A stretch of DNA of 64,000 nt, taken from contig JAQFWX010000048.1 in the NCBI GenBank assembly GCA_027605045.1, positions 380,894-444,893 of the forward strand, written 5' to 3'. Positions 1 through 9,546 of the stretch are shown here, one piece after another. Source of the DNA: Phallus indusiatus. Taxonomy: Eukaryota; Basidiomycota; Agaricomycetes; Phallales; Phallaceae. A model generated the notes under the pieces. That model ran no database searches. It was not told the origin of the DNA and saw only the letters and a list, made by a program, of their open reading frames with translations. The translations under genes were made by a program, and so were the position numbers. How positions within the stretch are numbered: the first letter of the stretch is position 1; every line of letters starts with the position of its first letter.

Positions 1-941
1 ACTGATCACCAGGCCAAACGTGCTCGCACTGATAAAAGATTACCTGATCCTTCCGTTTTGCGTATGAAAATGGCTACGTAAGTTCTGGAATTATATATGT
101 CTGCCCCAGCAAACACGTTACCACAGGAACTCAATCTCCGGTCGCCCCCCTATTCCTCGCCCCCCAGCCTTGAACCTTGCTTCAAAGGCTTCCAAAAATG
201 TGTATGATGATCTTTCGTTTCCTTCCTCAACAAGTCCAAGTCCCCATACACCGTCTCTGGGCTCGAGCTTTACCAGACAAACCAGCCGTTTTCGAACACC
301 GGCATTCATTTCTAACCAATCTATGTCTCCTTCTCTCTCCTCTGAGGCATCCAAAACACCCCCGCCCATGCTTTCACCATCTGCATTTGCTGGACTCCAA
401 CCGGCTGCTCAGCTGGATCCATCCTCTGAACCCGTGTCTTCTGGACTAATTAACTCTGCCAAACCCTACATGATCACCTCGTATGACACTGAGTACCAGA
501 GCGTTCTCTCCCATGCTAAGCACTACCTCCATCTTTGGTTGGTAATTGACGACGCATTCCCGGATCAAATGAAACGCGAGGCCATCGTCAAGTCCGCAGT
601 CGAATATGCGAACGAAGATTTCTCCGAAATACCGGATGTCTCCCTAACAGAAGCGATCAAAACAATGGTGAGTTAGTACACCTAATCTTCGATGTATACT
701 CATTGTCATTTTAGTTGCGCCAGCATGTGTCCAGGGCTCGCAATAAATGGAAGGCCCACGCTCAAGCGATTGTTCCCGCTGCCTACAGTCTTGAGGCCAG
801 TAATGGACCAGATGCCAACAAAATTCGAGCCGCATTCCTCTTAGAAAAGTACCGTTGGACTTACAGCATTGTTAAGCCAGCTATTCGGCCTGGACAAAAA
901 GTAATTTATGACTCGTTGCCAATTGCATATCTTCTGATGTG
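1..941 (+). pseudogene. DUF6532-like protein, 5' end outside window, 3' end cut by a solo LTR
   Basis: The gene enters from outside the window. I read exon ..77, an intron 78-126, exon 127-667, an intron 668-714, and an exon from 715 to about 900 followed by a possible donor at 901. The first part is Ser/Pro-rich and low in complexity. From about base 500 a conserved helical segment begins (HAKHYLHLWLVIDDAFP), followed by LTEAIKTM, LRQHVSRARNKWKAHA and AFLLEKYRWTYS. This pattern resembles the agaricomycete DUF6532 domain, often found near mobile elements, but I assign it by eye only. The conserved domain stops near 900 and the LTR begins at 942, so the C-terminus is missing or now encoded by LTR sequence (in-frame stop near 1150). 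The LTR's TGTTAG start may even serve as a splice acceptor. Confidence 0.55.
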
Positions 942-1287
942 TGTTAGGGCTACTCAGCTCACACTAGAGGGAGGGGATCCTAAGAGAACAAGCTTAGGGA
1001 CCCTCACTCTAGGGACGGCGACTATATACATGAAAAACGATAACGCGGCGTGCGGCCCTGACGCAGCTAAGTGCCAGGCGCCCAAGCCGAGCCTAAGCGA
1101 CGTGATGTCACGGGCATCACGCCGGGTACGAGCGCGCGACGCACGCGAGTAGAGAAAGTGAAATAGAGACGGAACAAGGAAACGGAAAGTGAAAGTAATG
1201 GACGGGAAATGTAAATGAAATAGAAATAAACATATACCGATGATAATAAATAAGGAAAATGAGGGGACGCGGTAGCGTACCCTGACA
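942..1287 (+). mobile_element. Solo LTR, copy 1 (TG...CA ends)
   Basis: The element starts TGTTAGGG and ends CCCTGACA, so it has TG/CA termini in short inverted repeats. It shares nearly all of its length with the elements at 4871-5253 (opposite strand) and 5704-6098, including a G/C-rich block around a GTGATGTCAC palindrome. Unlike those copies it lacks an internal duplication of about 50 bp near the left end. The flanks (ATGTG on the left, GACAG on the right) do not match, so no target duplication survives. It may be a product of recombination between two insertions, or the flank has mutated. It sits directly after the DUF6532-like coding sequence. Confidence 0.75.
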
Positions 1288-1710
1288 GACAGTGAGCCTG
1301 AGGTTTGATACACTGTATCCTCCAAAAATAATTGTAGCTTCTTTGTTTAATAGTATTTTTGTATCTACTTGTTTATCTAATGTAGCTTCTGAATACATAC
1401 ACACTTCCTGAGAGCTTTGAAATGTCCAGCGGCATCTGGAATATCTGAATTATCTGGGCTATATTGCGTGGGTCAGAGCGCCTTGAGCTTCAGGAGTACT
1501 GGGAGTGTCGGAAGCGCAAGAGCGTCTGATGACACCGAGTACATAAAAAGTCCACGTACATTCAGAGATTTTTGCGTTTTCTGAAAGTAAGCAGCTTCCA
1601 GCATTCTCCGATCAATTCCTGGCGCTTCAGGATTGAGGAACGTCATCCCATCTGATCCTGCGTTCTGGAGCGTCTGGGATTATCCAGAGCTTGGCGCCAG
1701 ATCACTGATG

Positions 1711-1800
1711 TTGGGCTAGAGAGCCAGCATGCTGAGGTTCCGATGCTAAGATAGCTCCGAACCAGACAATACTATCTCCTATAAAAGATATATTGACAAA
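1711..1800 (-). pseudogene. 90-bp isolated fragment of the surface-protein family
   Basis: These 90 bases align without gaps to 7841-7930 inside surface-protein gene A, with four mismatches by my count (about 96% identity). The segment corresponds to the part of the second extracellular module around the NISFIG and WFG motifs. The similarity ends sharply at 1800 and is weak before 1711. No other part of the gene is nearby, so this is a captured fragment, not a truncated gene. Confidence 0.75.
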
Positions 1801-3631
1801 CATACTATCATTATGTGTAATGATGTCAGCGTAACCATCCTTGCTGCATAGGTACACCTGATGGTCTAACAGTCAATGATGACTGGCACAGCGAGATATT
1901 ACATACAAGATACATATGTTTGGCACTCCACTAGCTCTCAACCCTGCCTTCTCTTGTAATATATCCTGTATCTTGTAACTGGAAAATCGCTTGCCCAGAA
2001 TATTAATACCGACGAGCGCGTACACATAACCATATACTGGTTCATCCTGTAAAGGGTCGAAGATTTTACGAACAAATCAGGATTGACGCGAAGGCAACAT
2101 GCTCAATAACATTAAATCATACTCAAATGGATGCAATGTCCGTCGTTGACCCTTGTATTGAGGGTCAACAGCATGGTACATTCTAGCATCTAATCCTGCG
2201 GTATATGTAGCTTCTATCCAGGGGACCTAATCAACCTCAAGTTACACATGGCAAACCACAGAAAAAAAAGGTACCGCGTACTATTAGCGTGGATCCGGTT
2301 CAGCTGACCGAGTATTTGTGCCTATCTGGGTTGTGTAAAATCCGTCATTGGCGTTGAAGTTGTCCCGACAATGAAGCCTACGATGGATTACGAAGCCTAT
2401 TCGGAACGGAAGAATGCCAAATACAGGTTTGTTAGACTGTGCTCTAGAGCATCCTTTCTCTAAACGCCGCCCGTCACCCCAAAGCATGTCTTATAGCCAA
2501 TTTGTAGTCTGTTCGAGAATCGATAACCAAATAAGATTTGAGCGGTACCTAAGGGTTTGATGACAGCTTAGGCGTAGTGTCGACTGCGGTGTTCAAACCA
2601 AAACTGCAAGTTTATCCATGTCCAAACTTGATTTTTATGGGATGTCAGGGCGGATACCTCGTGTCTAGCACTTGGTATTCTGAGCTATCTCGACGTAAGA
2701 GGTCTAGTGCCTTGGATATAGAAATCAACGGCGGAAATACGAGATGTGAGTATGTCCCCAATCGGAGCTTGAACTTTTGAAATTGGCTGTTCGCCCAGCC
2801 ACATCATCCACATGACGGATATATATAACTTGATACTCTTCAGCTCAACACCCTTCGTTTGTCCCGACAAAAACATCGTCAAACCGAAAAAAAACAAGGC
2901 TCTGTTTCCTAGGCGTAGCTTTCGGCTAAAATATCTCAGGTAGACTCAGGCTGCTTGTCCGACAAAGTTACATACTAAAGAAACGGTTAATATATCGAAA
3001 ATGATCCAGACGATTACCGATTACTTGACATTGATCCTTTTTTTGAATAGTTTCATGGTGTCTTTCTTTTTCATGCTGTGAACGTGTCGCTTTGTCGTGA
3101 TCTGATCCTTGAGACCGTCGATGACGCCGCTCGCGCTTAGTTTATTTTTCGATACAGTACACTACCCCTATTTCTCCCTGAAATATGCGAGTATGCTACC
3201 ACGGATATCGAGAAGAATGCATTGCAAGTGGTAAATGAAGCAAGAATTTTCGCACAAACCGAGTCAAATTAACTCAGTTCATCATCTAGCTCAACCTGTC
3301 GCCAGACATTCATGCGCTACTAGAGTTCAACTTGTTGCATGTAAATGGAACCATCATCATTTTTTTTGGTGGGTTTATTCAATGTCAATGACGTATATTT
3401 CCAATTAGAAGTAATCGGGAGGGTACTTATGCTTACCCATCAACCAGTTGTAGGGTATAGACATATAAATGCTCAGATGTCTCAACTGATCGGGCTGAAT
3501 GACACTGGTAGATGATTTTTCCCTTCCCATCAGATCGCGTCACAAAGGAGTTCATGATATAAATTAATAGTCTCCCGCCAAGTTAAATTGACCTAACGCT
3601 ACCAGCCACACTGAATTGCTAATTAACATCG
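1801..3631. other. Intergenic, no supported gene
   Basis: Only short, unconserved reading frames are present. Around 1905-1980 there are two imperfect inverted stretches (TACAAGATAC and its partner GTATCTTGTA), possibly an old foldback. I see no coding signal. Confidence 0.5.
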
Positions 3632-4870
3632 ATGAACAACAATACCGTTGTCGCGGTACAGATCGTCCTTGACCCTCCGATTCGTACTACTTTGTATGTA
3701 TACACCCTCCCTTTCGTTCCTATTCATCATTCACATACATGTGATTTGGGGACATAAGCCGCTTCGACTATGCGATGTCTATCAGTGCTGCCAGTGAGAC
3801 GGTCTCAATTCTTTAAAATTATGATAATTCTCACTGATATGCATATGCTCAATAAAACACCTTTTTCAGTACTGATGGCGTATAGTAGTATCCTTAATAT
3901 CTCGAGAGAAATAGAACACATATGGTTAAAGCCCTTTCGTCTTCCGTCTCTGTTCTATCTGTTTGCAAGATACGGTGGTTTCGTTAATCAAGCACTCTTA
4001 TTATTAACTGAGTTGCCGGTAGAACCAGTAAGCCGAAGAATATACATAGAATTTTGAGAGCGCGCTGAATCATGATAAACATTACTCATGTCATTTAAGA
4101 CTGTGTGAGTCTGGGAATTCTCTGAACAATTCTAAAAAGTTGAACATACGTTCAATCAGGGAGCCAATCATCGCTCTTTCTTATATAGAAGGTTCTTTTT
4201 ATGTTCTATGGTATATCGGCATTCAAGGTGAGTCGCCATTTGAATGGTCGTGACAATCATTTACTTCTTATACTAGGCGTGTTGGTTGTTCCAGCCTATC
4301 CATTATGTCAAGGGAATACAATTTTGAAAGTGACTTTGATCCTTGGTTATTTAGCAGGAGTGGTTTTATACTTATATAACGGTGAAGAAAAATCTGACTA
4401 GAGAACCAGAGTGACCATCCTTATATCTCTTTAGTCATAAAACCATCGTTTATCTGCTGCTATTATCTCAGCAATTTATGGAGGTAAAGAGAATGTCTTG
4501 TTGTATTTTATTTTTTTCAACGACTGAGACAATTCTAGTGGTATGTTAAGACTTCATGGGTCAGCTCAAATTCCGTGTTTAGAAATAGCAGGTTATGGTT
4601 CGATCGCTCTCATTATCGCCGCGTGTACAGATGCTTTTATATTAGGCATATGCTTGTGGAAGGTCTGGAGCACATGGAAATCAAAGCGGACAGCTGGACT
4701 GAATTTTCAGGGTGGCCATAATTTTGTTTCACTAGTCTTGACAGAAAGTACGTATGGAGAACTTTATATAATAAATTGAAGACACATATAAGTAAATTTT
4801 TGGTATACTAAGATGCTTGTGAGCATTCAATGAAATGTTTCAGCCTTACTTATGTCGCAAAAACAGAAAT
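3632..4870 (+). pseudogene. DUF6533-family multi-pass membrane protein, 3' end lost next to a solo LTR
   Basis: The start MNNNTVVAV matches the start of the paralogue on the minus strand (ATG at 19941). Exon 1 is 3632-3693 and exon 2 begins at 3759. The DUF6533 signature follows: a helix and then SREIEHIWLKPFRLPSLFYLFARYGG, joined across an intron ending near 3878. Later exons near 4201-4400 and 4543-4750 give hydrophobic segments (AYPLCQGNTIL, DAFILGICLWKVWSTWKSKR) that also occur in the paralogue. The family are integral membrane proteins of unknown function with about seven helices. Coding similarity stops before the LTR at 4871, and I found no final exon beyond it, so this copy is probably non-functional. 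Exon borders after 4060 are approximate. Confidence 0.6.
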
Positions 4871-5253
4871 TGTCAGGGTACGCTACCGCCGTCTCTCATT
4901 TTCTTATTTATTATCATCGGCATCATTTCTTTTCTATTTTATTTATCATTTCCATATTTTACTTTACTCTCCGTTTCCTTGTTCTGTCTCTATTTCACTT
5001 TCTCTACTCGCGCGCGCGCGGGCGTGATGCCCGTGACATCACGTCGCTTAGGTTCGGCTTGGGCGCCTGGCACTTAGCTGTGTCAGGGCCGCACGCCGCG
5101 TCGTCGTTTTATGTATATAGTAGCTGTACCTAGAGTGAGGGTCCCTAAGCTTGTTCTCTTAGGATCCCCTCCCTCTAGGTGAGTAGTTAGTATTCTCCTT
5201 AATATATTATCTTAGGATCCCCTCCCTCTAGTGTGAGCTGAGTAGCCCTAACA
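4871..5253 (-). mobile_element. Solo LTR, copy 2, with 5-bp target duplication GAAAT
   Basis: In the plus-strand view it runs TGTCAGGG...CCCTAACA. It is flanked by GAAAT at 4866-4870 and GAAAT at 5254-5258, a perfect 5-bp duplication as left by LTR-retrotransposon integrases. It is inverted relative to copies 1 and 3. It holds the internal tandem motif (GGATCCCCTCCCTCTAG twice, near 5161 and 5214) shared with copy 3. No internal retroelement domain is present, so it is a solo LTR formed by LTR-LTR recombination. Confidence 0.85.
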
Positions 5254-5258
5254 GAAAT

Positions 5259-5703
5259 GGGATTTATAATCAATTATAAATCGAAAGGCACCAAGGTGGT
5301 TTATAAACTATTTATAAACTTTTCAAGGCAATAAAAATTTGTCAGGTTGAGTTTATAAATTAAATGAGCAGATTTTTTTTCTCGAGTCCTTTTTTATAAC
5401 AATTTGATTGTTTTTCTTAATGTCAAATCACAAGTTAGAGTAGTCATTAAAACATTATATTGAGTATTTATATGTACATACATAGTCTACACTGGCACTA
5501 CGAAATAATACAACTATTAATATACTAAAAATTACTACACCGCTAACTACTAGGTTTGCTATTAGACTACTATTAGACTACCATTAGAACCACTATCAGA
5601 ACCACAATTAGAACTACTATTAGAATGCTAAACTACTAAGTGGGCGCGACGCGAATGCAACAAAGTCTCGAGTATATATGGGAGCCTGAGCATGCGCACA
5701 GAC
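5259..5703. other. AT-rich spacer between two inverted solo LTRs
   Basis: The spacer has repeated TTTATAAA-type words near 5270-5360 and degenerate ATTAGAAC/ACTACTA repeats near 5510-5640. I see no gene in it. Confidence 0.5.
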
Positions 5704-6098
5704 TGTTAGGGCTACTCAGCTCACACTAGAGGGAGGGGATCCTAAGACAATATATTGGAAGGGAAACTAACTACTCACCTAGAGGGAGGGGATCCTAAGA
5801 GAACAAGCTTAGGGACCCTCACTCTAGGTACTGCTACTATATACATAAACGACGACGCGGCGTGCGGCCCTGACACAGCTAAGTGCCAGGCGCCCAAGCC
5901 GAACCTAAGCGACATGATGTCACGGGCATCACGCCGGGTACGAGCGCGCAACGCGCGCGAGTAGAGAAAGTGAAATAGAGACAAAATAAGGAAACGGAAA
6001 GTGAAAGTAAAATACGGAAATGATAAATATAATAGAAAAGAAATGATGCCGATGATAATAAATAAGAAAATGAGAGACGGCGGTAGCGTACCCTGACA
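5704..6098 (+). mobile_element. Solo LTR, copy 3, with 5-bp target duplication CAGAC
   Basis: It starts TGTTAGGG and ends CCCTGACA. It is flanked by CAGAC at 5699-5703 and CAGAC at 6099-6103. It has the same internal layout as copy 2, including the duplicated left-end motif, and lies in opposite orientation to it with about 450 bp between. Transcription through both would give a long hairpin RNA. Its close match to copy 2 and the intact target duplications point to recent insertion. Confidence 0.87.
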
Positions 6099-6103
6099 CA
6101 GAC

Positions 6104-7324
6104 CATCCTCCTTTTTTTGCTGTATGAGACGCTTAATGATTAGCCGGTGAATGGTTTTTACCCGATCACAACTCAGGCGAAGTCGCAGCACACTCATTGG
6201 TGAGAAAAATTAAAAATGAAGGCACAGGGGAGAAAAATAATTTCTGTACGTTGTGAGATATTGAATTATAAATACAAAATAAACGACCTATTGAATAAAT
6301 AAACTTGATTTAGTTTATAAACTGGTTTGGATTTTTGCGACATAACTTCTATCTCGGGTTAAAGCTTCGTTATGGCGTCGATTGTTGTCCCTTTAATCGC
6401 TACCCATTTCCGTTATAAATCGTGGATAGCATCCTATGTATTAGTGAGCATTTTCATAATTTCTCTATTGACAATCCAATTAACCTTAGGTTCCATCAGG
6501 ATGTGGGGGAATTTTATCAAACTACGTAAAGTCGTTAATTTATAAGTTTTGACCATTGATTCATCTTCATTCCAGTTTTTGGGTCATTTTAATCACCGAT
6601 TATTTATTACGACTTCGTCAGTATAGTTCCCCTCAAACCCAAATAGGTACCATATCTATATCATTACGGACCACCCAGTTCCGAAAAGCGCTTCAACAAC
6701 TTGGCACACCAGTCTCTGTTTAGGGATCAGATTATTAAAGGTGCTGGAACAATCATAAAGGAAGGCTATAGCAACATAAGGATATGCTCAGTGTAGTTTT
6801 TTATATGCTTCTTCTAGGGAGCTGGTTTGTTTAAGACAGATGTTGTAATGGAAGCCTATGTATTCTCATTCTTTTGTTGAAGAAAATTTCCTGTTCAACT
6901 CCGAGTAGGTTCTAGCGGCTTATCTGAATGGCGTATGAACCATATACCATAAGTTGCAATTCTCGAAAAAGCCACCCTCTTTTGTGAACCAAAGGTTTGT
7001 TACCGTTTGTATCATGGCCTGGCACGTCCAGGATTTTGTTCAAATTATGCTTAACACAGAGCATCTATCAGATCTAATTTGCCTTTCACTTATAATAAAT
7101 ACAGTTATCTACGTCAAATGTAAAGGCTATTTCTCGGAGTATGCCTGAGGTGGTTCAACAACAGTTTACTCAGAACTGGGGTAAAGAAACATTGCTACTG
7201 TCGGATTGAATGGCAACACTAGTTGTGATGTGATCCTACGCATGGAAAGTGCTGAAACGCGCTATATTGACTCACGGTATACGACGCGCGCGACACGTTT
7301 TTCCCCTAGACTCGTACCCAGTCC
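6104..7324. other. Intergenic, no supported gene
   Basis: Short frames only, AT-rich, with TTTATAAAC-type words near 6310 like those in the inter-LTR spacer. I see no conserved protein. Confidence 0.5.
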
Positions 7325-8503
7325 CTACTTTCCCACGGCTAGGGACGGTGAGTCCGTCTGGGAAACGAGCTGCGATGACTGCATGGGAGAAGGTTCTATG
7401 TTGATATACCTGGCTCCGTTACCACCATTGCTCCTCTCCCCGTCCCGCCTGCTTCTGAGCCACCGCCACCGGTGTATAAACAACAAAGCAAAGATTAAAC
7501 CCAACACTACGGTGGCTCCTACCGCCGCTCCTACCGCAGTGCCGGCGGTGTTTCCTGGCCTATTATTATCGTTTCGCGTGATTGGAATGGAAGATAATGC
7601 AGGTAATGGTACTAATGTGGTTGAACTGAACGGAATTGTTGGATCTGATCCATTTGTGACCACGAGATTGCTCAATGTCAGAGGAGTCATTGATTCGTTT
7701 CCCAGATAAAGGACAAGCAGCGTATGTGATCCTTGTTCCAAGGCGCTTGTGAAGAAAGGAACGTTTTGAATATCAACCGAGGAATTTAGGGGTGAAGTTG
7801 GGAGGGTGAAATTGAACATCGATCCGTGATCAATAGAGTATTGGGCTAGAGAGCCAGCACGCTGAGGTTCCGACGCTAAGATAGCACCGAACCAGACAAT
7901 ACTATCCCCTATAAAAGATATATTGACAAAAGCGCCGGTGGTTTTAGTCACGTTCGCCACGAGACCCTTTGACGGTGACCAGCCCGAACTATAAGATATC
8001 GAAGGATCTGTGTTGGGTATTATAACTGTGGCATTATCGAACAGAGCATCGTTTGATGGCACATATTGTATGGTATCCAGGAAGAAGTGCGTGTTTGTCG
8101 AAGTAACATTAACGACGAGCTCATGAGGACCATTTGTAAGGATTGGAGACGAGCATAGAGGTGCATCGTTTTCCTCCAGGGTTGTTGTAAGATGAATAGA
8201 ATAGAGCATCGCACTTCCACTTGACTCGGCGAACTATTGTCAAGCAGACCGAATACATCAACTGAAGTCCCTAGGAATAAAGGTATCATTTGACAACTAC
8301 ATATTTGTACGAGATAATGACCTACCGTTGAATGCAAAGGTAAAGCTGCTATTGTTTGATGTTGCTTCGTGAAGAACGCTCTCCAAAGGAGGCGATGGTC
8401 CGGAGGAGACCAGTGTCGAATAGAGCGATGAGTTGGTAGGAGTCCATTCTCCTTCATATCGTATTCGACTATCTTGATTGCTCACGACGACTTTACGAGA
8501 CAT
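7325..8503 (-). pseudogene. Surface-protein family member A, frameshifted
   Basis: Exon 1 is 8326-8503 (start MSRKVVVSNQDS, ending in the conserved FAFNG with a split Gly codon). The intron is 8271-8325 and exon 2 runs from 8270 to the stop at 7325. The layout is module 1 (residues 1 to about 120), module 2 (about 120-260, with NVTS and NISFIG sequons and WFG), a short Ser/Pro/Thr stalk, a Gly/Ala/Val membrane helix, and a basic stop (RWRWLRSRR). Compared with member G, about 13 nt are missing in exon 2 near 8190-8208, between the RCS and TLEEN positions; this breaks the frame. The tail ends early and has no HEDSG or PPxY motif. Member G (59403-60762) is the closest paralogue by eye. Confidence 0.75.
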
Positions 8504-9546
8504 TTTCTTCCTAATAAGAATCGTGGTGCTGTCTAAGACAGGTCCATTTTGGTGGATGATTACTATTGATTATAAGCCCAGTGACCTTGAGCTCGTCTAC
8601 GCCGTTGCATGGAAGCGTGATGGATGAATCGATGAATATCTCGTCGGTATTGATCCTCATTTGAGATGATGGTCTTAATCCCGTCAATACTAGATCAAAC
8701 GAAAAAAAAAGACTCTACGATAAGTGAAAGTGCGCATGAAGAGTCAAGCTTCAAGAACCGGAAAGGCACGCTCTGTAAGCCATCCGAATATAATCGATGC
8801 ACAAAAGACGACAATTGAATCTTCAATGTCAAATATTCTAATTTCAAATCAGAAGCCGAATATGTCGAGTGTACGTGATCTCACGTTAGTTGACATCGCG
8901 GTTCCGTGAAGAAATGTCATTCCGTCCGTCATAAGCGCCGAAACTGCGCTTGGGCGTTTTCAAAATCAAAGCGCCTTTACGAATTGCAGCTGCGAGTTTG
9001 CTGTGAGTCTTCGATTTTTTTTTCTTCATTCACACTGCTTCCTGGTTCTCCGGCTATATTACTCGAGCATGTGTTACTCAGCTTCATTGCCATCGAGTGT
9101 CTTTTGTAAAATGTTCGAAACATGGACCTGAATTGATTTTGACAATCACAAACGTCAAGAGTTTAAATTTATTTGGTTTAGCTGGTTCCACACGTCACGG
9201 TAAGCAGGATACCAACACTAGCACCAGCACTAGACCTTTCATAGCCTTTCTAGAGCGCGTTAACGAAGATAGGAAGTGAGATAAGAAGTCATATGGTATA
9301 GCACAATTGGATTATAAGGGTTTTCATTGGGCACCAGGCACCTTTCATGAAACATTCAGTAGCATCTGACCGTACTCGGGCATTCCGCTTCAAAATTGAC
9401 ATTCCTGAACCCGTAGACAATGCATGTGATTTTTTACTTTATATATTGTGCTAGCGCGAAAAGAAGGGCACGTTCTCATTGAATTCGCTCGGAGTCACAC
9501 GCCTCCATACATCCCTCACTTCCCTTCTCGTCACCCAACCGTTACC
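8504..9546. other. Divergent promoter region of gene A and the acyl-CoA synthetase
   Basis: No convincing coding sequence. The segment separates two divergently transcribed genes. Confidence 0.5.

Noticed and set aside
942..1287. Coding potential inside the LTRs (frames ending VRARDARE and their antisense)
   Set aside because: The same frames recur in all LTR copies and are a by-product of the repeated GC-rich core.
5510..5640. Degenerate ACTACTATTAGA-type repeats as a CRISPR array or telomere repeat
   Set aside because: Units are irregular, have no spacers, and the organism is a fungus.
4871..6098. Copies 2 and 3 as the two LTRs of one retrotransposon
   Set aside because: They are in opposite orientation, each has its own target duplication, and the DNA between them has no retroelement domain.
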